Assembly (NCBI GenBank): GCA_019637225.1
Contig: JAHBWC010000004.1
Span: forward strand, 115,363 to 179,362
Reading direction: 5' to 3'
Length of the DNA stretch: 64,000 nt
Origin: Labilithrix sp.
GTDB lineage: Bacteria; Myxococcota_A; Polyangia; Polyangiales; Polyangiaceae
Shown: piece after piece, positions 36,270 to 46,438 of the stretch
Layout of the letters: each line of letters opens with the position of its first letter
Numbering within the stretch: the stretch's first letter is position 1
Program-made: the position numbers and the translations under genes
The notes under the pieces: model-generated
The model's database searches: none
The model's input: only the letters and a program-made list of their open reading frames with translations
Told to the model about the DNA's origin: nothing

Positions 36270-36395
36270 GCTCGAGCTCTTCGCGACCTCGGCCCGAGAA
36301 CGCAAGCGCGCCGCGATGGGCCATCGCGCGGCGCTCGAGCTCTTCGCGGCCTCGTCCGCAAAACGCAAGCGCGCCGCGATGAGCTTCATCGCGGC
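36270..36395. repeat. 63-bp tandem duplication after the second motor cluster
   Basis: Two copies (36270-36332 and 36333-36395), each starting with GCTCGAGCTCTTCGCG and containing the AACGCAAGCGCGCCGCGATG segment. They differ at several sites. Each ends in a hairpin-forming stretch, so the duplication doubles the terminator. Confidence 0.75.
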
Positions 36396-36398
36396 GCG
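36370..36398. terminator. Bidirectional terminator hairpin
   Basis: A perfect 13-bp inverted repeat (CGCGCCGCGATGA, loop GCT, complement to 36398) lies between a plus-strand operon and a converging lipoprotein gene. On the minus strand the stem is soon followed by TTTT, so it probably works best in that direction, but it suits both. Confidence 0.7.
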
Positions 36399-36448
36399 GA
36401 CTTTCGAGTCAGAGCGCGCAGCCGTCGAGGTGCTGCGGGCCGGCGCCG

Positions 36449-36868
36449 TTACTTCGGCAGGCAGACGGAGAGGGCGGCGAAGCAGCACTCCGAGGCGCTG
36501 CAGGGACACGGCGTCGGGTTCGAGGCCATCGCAACCTTGATGATGAGCAGCGGATCGTTCGGATCGCAGTCGTCGCCGCCGGTCGGAGGGGGCCCCGCGT
36601 CGGGCGCCGGGGGCGTCGCGTCCTTGGTGCCCGCGTCCTTCGTCCCCGAGTCCTTGCCCGCATCGGTCGTCGTGTCGTCGTCCTTGGAGGGGTTCGACGC
36701 CGGCGGCAGCTTCGCGCTCGCGGGCTCGTCTTCCGGGCTCGCCGGGTTCTGCTCTTGCGTGAGCCCGCTCAGATCGTCATCGGTGGGGGCCGTGGCGCAG
36801 GCGCCGATGGCGAGGCTGAGGCTCGTGAGCGAGAGGACGAGGACGCGGCTGAGGACGGTGAGGCGCAT
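36449..36868 (-). CDS. Small lipoprotein with cysteine-rich C-terminus
   Basis: A 139-residue protein with a lipobox at AIGAC, then an acidic, Thr/Lys/Asp/Pro-rich disordered linker of about 75 residues containing short KDAGTKDA repeats, and a C-terminal domain with seven cysteines (CDPND, TPCPCSASECCFAALSVC). The compact Cys pattern suggests a small disulfide-bonded or metal-binding head on a tether. No family is recognised. Start ATG 36868 was chosen to give the lipoprotein signal. Confidence 0.75.
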   Translation of the reverse strand: MRLTVLSRVLVLSLTSLSLAIGACATAPTDDDLSGLTQEQNPASPEDEPASAKLPPASNPSKDDDTTTDAGKDSGTKDAGTKDATPPAPDAGPPPTGGDDCDPNDPLLIIKVAMASNPTPCPCSASECCFAALSVCLPK

Positions 36869-37153
36869 GAGCAGCACACTACCAACGGAAAACCTCAACC
36901 GAGGGAGGGTGGTTCGCCGGGAGACTCAGTGGTGACGGACACTTAGGCCCACATCGGATCCTCCGCGATCCATCGGTCGTGGCGCGCGCGCGCCCCGTCC
37001 GGCCGACGTCGAAGAGTAGCCGTTTGAAAACGATAGGTTGGCCTTGTTGGCGGCGCCCTCGGAGCGCTCCCCCGAGCCGGGCGAGGCGTGCGCGCTCGCG
37101 TACACGAGCCTCTTTCTCCGTCTGTCTCCCTGCACGGTCGAGACGCCGGCGTC

Positions 37154-38314
37154 TCAGCCGCGAGACAGCAAGCTCGTCGTCCGCGTCGGCGACACCCAGA
37201 AGCGTCGCATCGACACGTTCATCAGGAGGCCGATGCCGAGCATGATCGTCAGCACGCTCGAGCCTCCCGCGGAGAAGAGCGGGAGCGTCACGCCGACGAC
37301 CGGCAGGATGCCGGTGACCATGCCGAGGTTGAACACCGCGTGCCAGAAGATGAGGGCGCCGACGCCGATCGCGAGCACCGCGCCGAAGCGATCCTTCGCG
37401 GTCGCCGCGATGCGGATCGCCCAGAGGACGAGGAAGCCGTAGAGCGCGACGAGCACGAGGCAGCCGAAGAATCCCCAGTCCTCCGCGAAGACGGCGAAGG
37501 GGAAGTCGGAGTGCTGATCGGGCAAGAACAAGAACTGGTTCTGCGTCCCCTGCATGAACCCCTGACCCTTCCAGCCGCCGGCGCCGATGGCGACGCGCGC
37601 GTGGTGCGCGTGCCACCCGGAGCCGAGCAGGTTCGCCTCCGGGTTCAAGAACACCTCGATGCGCTGCTTCTGGTAGTCCTTCATCATGTAGGTCCACCAG
37701 AGCGGGATGAAGATCCCCGCGGAGACGACGATGCCGACGATGGTCTGCCACCGGATCCTCGTGAGGAGGCACACCGTCACGAAGATGAACAGGTGGATGA
37801 GCGCCGTCCCGAGGTCGGGCTGCTTGAGGATGAGGAAGGTCGGGACCGCCGTGAGCGCTGCCGGCGCGATGAGGTCCTTGAGGGTGCGCGCCTCGGTGCG
37901 CGGGTCGTCGTGCAGGTACTTGGCGAGCGCGATGATCAAGAACAGCTTCATGAACTCGCTTGGCTGAAAGCCGAAGCTGCCGATCGCGATCCAGCGAGAG
38001 CTCCCGCGGATGTCCTTGCCGAGGATGAAGACGAGGACGAGAAAGACGATGCCGATCCCGTAGAGGAGGTAGCCGAGGCGCTCGTAGTGGCGGTAGTCGA
38101 TGACCGCCACGACCGCGCCGAGGATGCCGCCGAGGACGAGCCAGTAGACCTGCTGGATGTAGATGTCCGAGAGGGCGGCCCGCGCGACGCTCGTCGCGGA
38201 GTAGAGGTTGATGACGCCGATGACGGCGAGCGCCGAGGCCGTGAGGAACAGCGTCCAGTCGAAGCTGTCGCGCGGCATCCCGAACAAGCGCGCCTGATCG
38301 CGGTGGCTCCTCAC
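37154..38314 (-). CDS. rodA: Rod-shape glycosyltransferase RodA
   Basis: SEDS-family peptidoglycan polymerase of the elongasome, 386 residues with about ten membrane helices. Family segments seen are GSSRWIAIGSFGFQPSEFMKL, here as IGSFGFQPSEFMK, then LKQPDLGTALI, and near the C-terminus TGILPVVGVTLPLFSAGGSS. The Asp in the KQPDLGTA loop is the catalytic acid by family knowledge. Start GTG 38314 overlaps the mrdA stop (GTGA). A 16-bp palindrome at 37140-37155 covers the stop and may act as a weak terminator. Confidence 0.96.
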   Translation of the reverse strand: MRSHRDQARLFGMPRDSFDWTLFLTASALAVIGVINLYSATSVARAALSDIYIQQVYWLVLGGILGAVVAVIDYRHYERLGYLLYGIGIVFLVLVFILGKDIRGSSRWIAIGSFGFQPSEFMKLFLIIALAKYLHDDPRTEARTLKDLIAPAALTAVPTFLILKQPDLGTALIHLFIFVTVCLLTRIRWQTIVGIVVSAGIFIPLWWTYMMKDYQKQRIEVFLNPEANLLGSGWHAHHARVAIGAGGWKGQGFMQGTQNQFLFLPDQHSDFPFAVFAEDWGFFGCLVLVALYGFLVLWAIRIAATAKDRFGAVLAIGVGALIFWHAVFNLGMVTGILPVVGVTLPLFSAGGSSVLTIMLGIGLLMNVSMRRFWVSPTRTTSLLSRG

Positions 38315-40470
38315 GGCTCGTCACCTGGATCGCTCGGGGGTTCGTCCCTGGGATCCGGGAGCCACGAGGGCGGGCCGTTCGGATCCGGCGGGGGCGGGTC
38401 GCGCGGGGCGGGGGCCGGCTTCTTGTCGGCGGCGTCCTTCGCGTCCTTCGCGTCGGGGCGCTTCGCTCCGCCTCCGGCGGCGGCGAGCTTGGTCGCGCGC
38501 GCGGCGGCGAGGCGGTGGTACTCCTTGACGACCTGCATCGCGATCGGGGCCGCGACGGTGGGGCCGGAGCCGCCGTGCTCGACGAGGACCACGACGGCGA
38601 TCTCGGGCGCCTTCGCCGGCGAGTACGCGGCGAACCAGGCGTGGTCGCGCGAGAGGTACCAGGCCTTCTTCGGATCGTCGCTGCCGGGGTTCACGTAGCC
38701 GGTCTGCGCCGTCCCGGTCTTGCCGGCGACCTCGAGCGTGCGGTCGCGGACGGGGTACGCCGTCCCCTTGTCTTCGTTGACGACGGCGTAGAGCGCGTCG
38801 CTGACGCGGGCGAGGTTCTCCGGCGCGATCTTCGCCTTCTGCCGGACGCGAGGAGGGAAGTCCTGGACGACGGCGCCGTCGCTCGTCTCGACCGCGCGGA
38901 CGAGCTGCGGTGAGTACACGGTGCCGCCGTTGCCGAGCGCGGCGTAGGCGAGCGCGAGCTGCAGCGGCGTGACGGTGGTGGCGCCCTGGCCGATGGACGT
39001 GTTGAGCGTGAAGCCGATGCGGAACTGGCCCTTGTAGCGGAGCGCGTACCACGAGCGCGTGGGGATGCGCCCGGCGGCCTCGGGGTTCACGCCGATGCCC
39101 GTCTTCTGCCCGAGCCCGAACTCGTTCGCGACGCGCGCGATGCGGTCCATGCCGACGGACTCGGCGAGCTTGAAGAAGTAGATGTTGCACGACTCCGCGA
39201 TCGCCTCGCGCATGTCGACCTTCCCGTGCACGTGAGCGCACCGGAAGATGCGGCGACCGAACGAGAGGTAGCCGTCGCAGCGCTCCTTCTCGTAGGGCGA
39301 GATCAGCTTGTCCTCGAGCGCCGCGAGCGCCGAGAACGGCTTGAACGTCGAGCCGGGGTGGAAGACACCCGACATCGTCTTGTCGAGCATCGGTCGCAGC
39401 GGGTCGGTGTAGAGCTTGTTGAACGCCTCGCGGATGCGATCCTTGCCGGAGCCGCCGGCCAGATCGTTCGGGTCGAAGTCGGGCTTCGAGTAGAGCGCGA
39501 GGAGGCGGCCCGTGCGGACGTCGACGACGACGACGGCGCCCGCCACGTGCGCGCGCATCGCGCGCTCCACGGACTGCTCGAGCTCCATGTCGATCGTGAG
39601 GCGGAGGTCACGGCCGGGCAGGGGCTCCTGCCGCGACGGAGCGTCGAGGAGGCGCTCGGCCTCGGGGCCGGTGCGGTAGCGGCCGCGGGCGTCGACGACC
39701 CGCTTCTCCCACCCGCGCTGGCCGCGGAGGTAGCTCTCCCAGGAGCGCTCGACGCCGGTGGCGCCGACGATGTCGCCCGGATCGTAGCCGAGCGGGTTGT
39801 GCTTCTGCCGCTCCTCGGCCGAAAACTGCTCGTAGCCCGGCGGGCGGTACTTCCCGAGCGTCTCGGCGTCGATCTCGCTCGTGTAGCCGAGGAGGTGCGC
39901 GCCCTGGTTCTTGTACGGGTAGTAGCGGACGGGCTGGCTCACGACCTCCGCGCCGGTCATCTCGGCCGCGTGCTGCTTGAGCTCGGCGACGATGTCGCGC
40001 GAGAGGTCCTCGCGCACGAGGATCGGGCGCCAGCACGGCGAGCGATCTTCGTCGGTGATGCAGGCGTCGCGGATGCGCGTCGCGAGCCGCAGGCGCTCGT
40101 CCGGGTTCAGGCGCAGCGTGTCGGCGATGCGGGTGAAGCTGTCGTGCTCCTCCGTGCCCGCGCGCGCCCGTCGCGCGGGCCGGGCGCTCGGCATCACCCG
40201 TCCGGGGACGAGAAGCACGTTGAACGACGAGCGGTTCGACGCGAGGACTCGTCCCTGCGAGTCGCGTACGACCCCGCGCGTGGTCGGCAAGGTGACGCGC
40301 CGGATGACGTTCTCGTGCGCCGTCTGCGCGTAGTCCGCGCCGCGCACGATCTGGAGCTGGAAGAGGCGGCCGGCGACGACGGCGAACGCGAGGAACGCGA
40401 CGAGCGCCAGCCAGCGGTAGCGCTTGCGGAACTCGCTGACGTCGGAGCGCGGGACGAGGAGGTTGCTCAC
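38311..40470 (-). CDS. mrdA: Penicillin-binding protein 2 (transpeptidase)
   Basis: Class B PBP of the elongasome, 719 residues. A short cytoplasmic N-terminus and one membrane helix (YRWLALVAFLAFAVVAGRLF) are followed by the pedestal domain and the transpeptidase domain with SxxK in PGSTFKPF, SxN in AESCN and KTG in VAGKTGTAQTG. The C-terminal 50 residues are a Lys/Asp/Pro-rich tail longer than in E. coli PBP2. It overlaps mreD at its start and rodA at its end by GTGA, as expected for a tightly coupled cell-wall elongation operon. Confidence 0.96.
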   Translation of the reverse strand: MSNLLVPRSDVSEFRKRYRWLALVAFLAFAVVAGRLFQLQIVRGADYAQTAHENVIRRVTLPTTRGVVRDSQGRVLASNRSSFNVLLVPGRVMPSARPARRARAGTEEHDSFTRIADTLRLNPDERLRLATRIRDACITDEDRSPCWRPILVREDLSRDIVAELKQHAAEMTGAEVVSQPVRYYPYKNQGAHLLGYTSEIDAETLGKYRPPGYEQFSAEERQKHNPLGYDPGDIVGATGVERSWESYLRGQRGWEKRVVDARGRYRTGPEAERLLDAPSRQEPLPGRDLRLTIDMELEQSVERAMRAHVAGAVVVVDVRTGRLLALYSKPDFDPNDLAGGSGKDRIREAFNKLYTDPLRPMLDKTMSGVFHPGSTFKPFSALAALEDKLISPYEKERCDGYLSFGRRIFRCAHVHGKVDMREAIAESCNIYFFKLAESVGMDRIARVANEFGLGQKTGIGVNPEAAGRIPTRSWYALRYKGQFRIGFTLNTSIGQGATTVTPLQLALAYAALGNGGTVYSPQLVRAVETSDGAVVQDFPPRVRQKAKIAPENLARVSDALYAVVNEDKGTAYPVRDRTLEVAGKTGTAQTGYVNPGSDDPKKAWYLSRDHAWFAAYSPAKAPEIAVVVLVEHGGSGPTVAAPIAMQVVKEYHRLAAARATKLAAAGGGAKRPDAKDAKDAADKKPAPAPRDPPPPDPNGPPSWLPDPRDEPPSDPGDEP

Positions 40471-41105
40471 GCGGCCTCCTTCGTCGCCCCCGTCACGGTC
40501 GCGGCGTGGATGCGCGCGGCCAGGCGGAACACGAGCGGCGCGACGACCCCCGTGGCGAGGACGTGCGGGAGCGTCATCGGGTAGAGCGTGCGCGGGACGT
40601 ACGCGTCGCGCCCGAAGATCGCGAGCAAGATGAGGATCATCACGCTGTGGACGAGCGTGAACGCGAGCGCGAGGCCGACCTGCATCAGCATCGTCTGCGC
40701 GGCGAGCCGGACGCCCGCGGCGCGCGCGAGCACGTAGATCGCGACGTAGGTCGACGTATAGAGGCCGATCGGCGCGATGCCGACGAGGTCCGTGAGGTAG
40801 CCGAGCGCGAAGGCGACGCTCGCCCCGCGCACCAGCGAGTACTCGTGCACGCCCATGAACAGGATGAGCGGCAGGACGAGCGACGGGACGAGGCCGGGGA
40901 CGACGATGTCCTCTTTCGCGCGCACGACCCAGCCGACGAAGCGGAGCACGACGCCGAGCAGCCGGAAGAAGTTCGACTGCAAGAGGAGCAGCACGACCCC
41001 GGCGATGAAGAACGCCGTGTTCCTCACGCGCCGTCTCCGGTCCGCCCTCTCCTGAGCGCCGCCAGAGGAGCGGCGGGGGCGAAGGGACGGCGCGTCACTT
41101 GCCAC
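40467..41105 (-). CDS. mreD: Rod-shape-determining protein MreD
   Basis: A 212-residue membrane protein with an Arg-rich N-terminus and five or six helices, including LILFMGVHEYSLVRGASVAF and GYLTDLVGIAPIGLYT, the latter matching the family's conserved G-x-L-x-D segment. Its place between mreC and mrdA supports the call. Start GTG 41105 overlaps the mreC end by 11 bp. Confidence 0.92.
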   Translation of the reverse strand: MASDAPSLRPRRSSGGAQERADRRRRVRNTAFFIAGVVLLLLQSNFFRLLGVVLRFVGWVVRAKEDIVVPGLVPSLVLPLILFMGVHEYSLVRGASVAFALGYLTDLVGIAPIGLYTSTYVAIYVLARAAGVRLAAQTMLMQVGLALAFTLVHSVMILILLAIFGRDAYVPRTLYPMTLPHVLATGVVAPLVFRLAARIHAATVTGATKEAA

Positions 41106-41985
41106 CCTGCTTGGCAGAGGCGGTCGATTTCTTGTCCTTCGGCTCGTCGCCGTCTTCGGAAGGGGGAGCGACGAGGATGAGGACGGCGTCGAGGCGGGAG
41201 AAGTTCACCGTCGGGACGGCCTCGATCTCCTGGTCGCGGCCGGGCTCGCGCTTGACGACCTTCGTGACGCGCGCGACCGGGAGGCCCTTGGGGAACCACT
41301 TGCCCTTGCCGCTCGTGACGAGGAGATCTCCGATCTCGACCTCGTCGCGCGAGTCGACGTTCTCGACCTTGCAGGCGTAGCGCGAGGGATCGCCGGTGCC
41401 GCGCACGAAGCCGCGGGCGTGCGTGCGCTCGTCCTCGACGTCGATGCCGAAGGCGGCGTCGACGGCGAGCTTGACGTCGATGGCGTCGCCATTGACGCGG
41501 AGCACGGCGCCGACGACGCCGTCGGGCGAGACGACGGGCATGCCCGGGCGGATGTTGCGCGAGCCCCGGTCGAGCACGACGCGCGTGACGCGGAAGAACT
41601 CGGTGAAGTCCTTGCCGACGACCTGAGCGCTGACCAGATCGCCAGGGATCGACTCGCGGAGCTGGAGGAGCCGCCGGAGCTCGCGGTTCTCCACCTCCTT
41701 CTGCTCGAGGTGATGGACCTGCTCGCGCAGGCGCGCGTTGTCGTAGGCGAGGCGCTCGTTGTCGGCCTTCACGTCGACCAGGTAGACGTAGCTCTCCCAG
41801 ACGTTCGAGATGCCGCGGGCGAGGCTCGAGGCAGCGAACTCGATCGGCGCGCTGATGCGCAGGATGACGCGGTCGAGCGCGTTCAGGTTCGTCGGCGCCT
41901 TCATGTTGGCGCGGAGGAAAAAGAACGGAACCGCGAGGAGGATGATGACGATTCCGACGTCCCGATACCGCTTGAACGTCGACAC
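41095..41985 (-). CDS. mreC: Rod-shape-determining protein MreC
   Basis: A 296-residue bitopic protein. One membrane helix near residues 11-25 is followed by a coiled coil (NERLAYDNARLREQVHHLEQ, continuing to about residue 110) and the beta-rich MreC domain with VVLDRGSRNIRPGMPVV and GDLLVTSGKGKWFPKGLPVA. The tail is charged. It scaffolds the elongasome in the periplasm. Gap to mreB 62 bp. Confidence 0.95.
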   Translation of the reverse strand: MSTFKRYRDVGIVIILLAVPFFFLRANMKAPTNLNALDRVILRISAPIEFAASSLARGISNVWESYVYLVDVKADNERLAYDNARLREQVHHLEQKEVENRELRRLLQLRESIPGDLVSAQVVGKDFTEFFRVTRVVLDRGSRNIRPGMPVVSPDGVVGAVLRVNGDAIDVKLAVDAAFGIDVEDERTHARGFVRGTGDPSRYACKVENVDSRDEVEIGDLLVTSGKGKWFPKGLPVARVTKVVKREPGRDQEIEAVPTVNFSRLDAVLILVAPPSEDGDEPKDKKSTASAKQGGK

Positions 41986-42047
41986 TGGTCACTCCGAACG
42001 GGCGCGAAAGGCCTCCGCGGCTCTCTCCAGATGGAGAGAGGGCGCGA

Positions 42048-43196
<1,149 letters not shown>

Positions 43197-43225
43197 TCAG
43201 ACGAGCAGGCGAACGAAACACGAAA

Positions 43226-43253
43226 GGCCCGCGTCGCGGGCGCGACGCAGGCC
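43226..43253 (-). terminator. Intrinsic terminator of rpmG
   Basis: A 12-bp stem with one mismatch and a GGGC-complementary loop is followed on the minus strand by a T-rich run (TTTCGTGTTTCGTT). It starts 54 bp after the rpmG stop and separates rpmG from mreB. Confidence 0.75.
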
Positions 43254-43306
43254 GAAGTGAAGCGAACGAGCGGGTGATCACGGCGCGGGCGCGAAGCCCA
43301 GCCGGA

Positions 43307-43468
43307 TCAGCCCTTCGAGATCTTGCCTTCCTTGTGGGGGAAGTGCTTGCGGCAGGTCGAGCAGAACTTCTTCATCTCGAACTTCTCCGCCATCGTGCGC
43401 TTGTTCTTCGTCGTCACGTAGTTCGCGCGATTGCAGTTCGCGCAGCTCATCTTGATGATGTCACGCAT
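43307..43468 (-). CDS. rpmG: 50S ribosomal protein L33
   Basis: A 53-residue protein translating as [17 protein letters not shown], then [20 protein letters not shown] and [16 protein letters not shown]. The two pairs C9-x-x-C12 and C36-x-x-C39 make it the zinc-binding (C+) form. GAGG about 8 bp upstream of ATG 43468 is the ribosome-binding site. The gene stands alone with its own promoter-like sequence and terminator; the frequently linked secE and nusG are not here. Confidence 0.95.
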   Translation of the reverse strand: MRDIIKMSCANCNRANYVTTKNKRTMAEKFEMKKFCSTCRKHFPHKEGKISKG

Positions 43469-43554
43469 CTTAGCCTCGTTATCGCGAGGTCACGCGCGCC
43501 CGAAGGTCGCGCAGGCCTCGAAACCGCTCCCTCGGGGACCGAGCGGGGCGGCGG

Positions 43555-43583
43555 AAGTTATTACCCTGCCGCGCTCCGGTCAA
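43555..43583 (-). promoter_or_regulatory. Probable sigma-70-type promoter of rpmG
   Basis: On the minus strand TTGACC (43583-43578) and TAACTT (43560-43555) are separated by 17 bp, about 85 bp before the rpmG ATG. The -35 is good, the -10 only fair. Confidence 0.4.
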
Positions 43584-43621
43584 GCGCGGCATGAGCGAGG
43601 TCAGCAGGCGGCCCTTCGCGA

Positions 43622-44545
43622 TCAGTCGTCGTCTTTGTCGCCGACGTTCGCGTTGCGCCAGTCGAAGTCGTCGTTGCTCTCGTGGCCGGGGCGCGTACGG
43701 CCACCGCCGCGCTTCTTGCCTTCGCCTTCGCCGCCGCCACCGGTCTTGCGCCGGCGATCGTTGTCGAAGGTGCGCCGCGAGGGCGGAGGAGGTCCGCCGC
43801 CGAACGACGGCGGGCCGCCGCCGAAGCCGCCGCCGCCGCCACCGAAGCCACCGCCGCCGCCGCCGAACCCACCACCACCGCCGCCGCCGCCGAAGCCGCC
43901 GCCGCCACCACCACCGAAGCCCTCGCTCCGCGGAGGACGGTCGCCCTTCGGATGGGCGATGTTCACGATGAGCCGGCGGCCTCGAAGGTCGGCGGACTTG
44001 AGCTGTTCGGCGGCCGTCTTGGCCGACTCGGAGCTCGCCATCGTGACGAATCCGAAGCCGCGCTTGCGGCCGTCGGGGTCCATCGGCAGATGAACGCGGA
44101 CCACCTGGCCTTCGCCGACGACGCCGTTGATGAGCGTCTCGACCTCGGGCTGCGAGCAGTCGTACGGGAGGTTGCCGACGTAGAGGGTGCGATCCGGCGC
44201 CTGCTGGGGCGGGCCGCCCGATCGGGGGCCGCTCGAGCGAGGTCCGCTCGAGAGCGGGCCGCCTTCACCCTTGCGGGGCGGCTCTGCCTGAAAGGGACGC
44301 ACGGAGATGGAGCGCCCGCCCTGAAGCGAGCCGTCGAGCGCGCTGCGCGCAGCTTCGGCTTCTTCCGGCGTCGACAGCGTCACGAACCCGAACCCCCTCG
44401 GACGCCCTGTCATACGGTCCTTCGGGAGGCTCACGCTCACGACCTTGCCGCCGGTCGCTTCGAAAATCTGCTTGAGCACCTCTTCCGAAACGCTGTCTGG
44501 GAGTCCTGCGACGAATAGCTTTGCTTCCTCGTTTCCGATCGACAT
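43622..44545 (-). CDS. RNA-binding protein with two RRM domains and a Gly-rich tail
   Basis: A 307-residue protein. RRM1 (about residues 9-85) has RNP2 KLFVAGLP and RNP1 RGFGFVTL; RRM2 (about 118-195) has RNP2 TLYVGNLPYD and RNP1 RGFGFVTM. From residue 207 a tract of FGGGG-type repeats runs for about 50 residues, followed by a charged RGG-like and Asp-rich end. Bacterial RRM proteins mostly have one RRM; two plus a Phe/Gly-rich disordered tail resembles eukaryotic hnRNP design. A long leader of about 95 bases after a good promoter suggests post-transcriptional control. Start ATG 44545. Confidence 0.93.
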   Translation of the reverse strand: MSIGNEEAKLFVAGLPDSVSEEVLKQIFEATGGKVVSVSLPKDRMTGRPRGFGFVTLSTPEEAEAARSALDGSLQGGRSISVRPFQAEPPRKGEGGPLSSGPRSSGPRSGGPPQQAPDRTLYVGNLPYDCSQPEVETLINGVVGEGQVVRVHLPMDPDGRKRGFGFVTMASSESAKTAAEQLKSADLRGRRLIVNIAHPKGDRPPRSEGFGGGGGGGFGGGGGGGGFGGGGGGFGGGGGGFGGGPPSFGGGPPPPSRRTFDNDRRRKTGGGGEGEGKKRGGGRTRPGHESNDDFDWRNANVGDKDDD

Positions 44546-44646
44546 GCCGATACCCTTGAAAGACCTCCCAAACGAACGCCCTCGTCAGGAGAGCGCGGAC
44601 ACACGAATTGCGGGCGCAACATAGAGCCTTCCCGCGTCGAGATCAC

Positions 44647-44674
44647 ACGATATCTTCTGCGGGCGCGTCGTCAA
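44647..44674 (-). promoter_or_regulatory. Probable sigma-70-type promoter of the RRM gene
   Basis: On the minus strand TTGACG (44674-44669) and TATCGT (44652-44647) are spaced by 16 bp. The leader to ATG 44545 would be about 95 bases and contains the inverted repeat TTGCG/CGCAA near 44608-44620. Confidence 0.5.
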
Positions 44675-44687
44675 CTCAGCCGTTCGG

Positions 44688-46352
44688 TCATTCGGCGAGC
44701 GGTCGGGGCTCCTCGACCTCGAGGCGGTGCACCGAGCCGCGCGGACCGGCGGCCGGGATCGAGAAGCTGAAGGTCGAGCCTTTCGAGTCGCCGTGGTGCG
44801 CGTCGCCGCGGGAGGCGACCCAGGCGCGGCCCCCGTGGCTCTCGGCGATGTGCTTGACCAAAGCAAGACCGATGCCACTGCCTCGGACCGGGGCCTCGGC
44901 CCCGTCGCCGCGGGACGAGAGCCGGACGAAGCGCTCGAAGATGCGGTGGCGCTCGTCGGCGGGGACACCCGGCCCCCGGTCGACGACGTCGACCTGGACG
45001 GCGTCGCCCGCCGAGCTCGCGCGGACGATGATCTCCTCGCCGTCGGGGGCGTACTTGAGGGCGTTGTCGACGAGATTCACGACGGCGAGCTGGATGGCGC
45101 GCTCGTCGATGCGCGCCCGCGGGAGGTTGGGCTCGACGTCGACGGCGAGGCGCATGCCCTCGCGCTCGGCGCGGTAGCGGTAGACGTTCGCGGCGCGCGT
45201 CACGGCGTCGCCGACGTCGCCCTCCGCGAACTCGTAGCTCCCGCGCCCGCGCTCGAGCCGCGCGAAGTCGAGCACGTTCTCGATGAGGGCCGAGAGGCGC
45301 TCGCTCTCGCGGACGATGATGTCGAGGTACTCCTGCCGCTTCGCGTCCGTCGGTACGCGACCGGACTGGAGCATCTCGGCGAACATCCGCACGAGCGCGA
45401 GCGGCGTCTTGAGCTCGTGGCTCACGTTGGCGACGAACTCGCTCTTCAGCGTGGAGACGCGGCGCTCCTTCTCGGAGACGAGGATGATCGCGATCGCCCC
45501 GATGACGATGACGATCGCGCTCAAGCTCACCATCGTGATCTCGAGCAAGCGCCGGTTCTGGACGCGCGCCGCGAGCTCCTCGCTCGCGAGCGGCGAGACC
45601 TGCACGCGCCAGTTGTAGAGCGTGGTCGGGAAGCGGACGCCGACGGTGAACTCGCTGGTCCGGAGCGGCGGGCCGTAGATGATGCGGCCCTCCTCGTCGA
45701 TGACGTTGACGCGGCTCGCGGACGGCGGGTGCGACGCGGGCGTCGGCTCGTGCGCCGCGCTCGGCGGATCGCTCGTGAGCGTCGGGAGCGTCTCGCGGAC
45801 GAGGCGGCCGATGTCGTGCCACGCCACGACGAGGTAGCGGCGCCCGCCGTGCGCGCGCTGCCAGTATGACAGGAGGTAGCTCTGCGCGGCGTACTCGCGG
45901 TGGAGGTGCCGGAGCTGCTCCGGCGCCTTGCCGCCGAGCTCCATGTCGGGCGCGATGCGCTCGGTGAGGAGGCGGCGGAACCCTTCCTCCTCGGCGAACG
46001 CGCCGCTCGCGCGCGAGGCGAAGGCGAGGACGGTGCGGCTCTCGTCGAGGATCACGATCGCGCGCACGGTCGGCGTCTCGCGTCGCGCGGTCGGCAGCCA
46101 GCGATCGGCGAGCTCCTCGAGGCGCGCCGGGTCGGCGATCGCGACGACGACGTTGTCCTGGTCGATGATCTGCCGGTCGAGGCGGTTGGCCTTCTCGGTC
46201 GCGAGCGCGAGGGTGGCCTCGAGGACGGACTGCTGCCGCAGCGAGTCCGCCTGGAGGGTGGTGCGGAACGTGAAGTACGCGAGCACGCCGACCGCGACCA
46301 CGACCGCGGGCAGCAGCACGAACACCTTGAGACGGTCACGCCAGCGCGACAC
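44688..46352 (-). CDS. Membrane sensor histidine kinase
   Basis: A 554-residue kinase. A membrane helix at residues 9-27 and a second at about 272-292 enclose a periplasmic sensor domain of about 240 residues. The cytoplasmic part has the H-box FVANVSHELKTPLA (His312), the N-box NLVDNALKYAPDG, G1 DRGPGVP, the F-box RIFERFVRL and G2 RGSGIGLALVKHIA. This is the PhoR/BaeS-like subtype. No response regulator is adjacent. The sensor domain is not a family I recognise, though its FASRASGAF region is dCache/PAS-like. Confidence 0.93.
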   Translation of the reverse strand: MSRWRDRLKVFVLLPAVVVAVGVLAYFTFRTTLQADSLRQQSVLEATLALATEKANRLDRQIIDQDNVVVAIADPARLEELADRWLPTARRETPTVRAIVILDESRTVLAFASRASGAFAEEEGFRRLLTERIAPDMELGGKAPEQLRHLHREYAAQSYLLSYWQRAHGGRRYLVVAWHDIGRLVRETLPTLTSDPPSAAHEPTPASHPPSASRVNVIDEEGRIIYGPPLRTSEFTVGVRFPTTLYNWRVQVSPLASEELAARVQNRRLLEITMVSLSAIVIVIGAIAIILVSEKERRVSTLKSEFVANVSHELKTPLALVRMFAEMLQSGRVPTDAKRQEYLDIIVRESERLSALIENVLDFARLERGRGSYEFAEGDVGDAVTRAANVYRYRAEREGMRLAVDVEPNLPRARIDERAIQLAVVNLVDNALKYAPDGEEIIVRASSAGDAVQVDVVDRGPGVPADERHRIFERFVRLSSRGDGAEAPVRGSGIGLALVKHIAESHGGRAWVASRGDAHHGDSKGSTFSFSIPAAGPRGSVHRLEVEEPRPLAE

Positions 46353-46438
46353 GCTCGAGAGCGTAGCGGATCGGGCTCCGCGCTTCAGGTCTCAGGCTGC
46401 GGCCCGGAGCCGTCGCGCGAATCCGGCGCGGCGGGGGG

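Noticed and set aside
36926..37135. A small minus-strand ORF between rodA and the lipoprotein gene.
   Set aside because: No start signal of note, no family and typical noise composition. The 285-bp gap holds only short palindromes.
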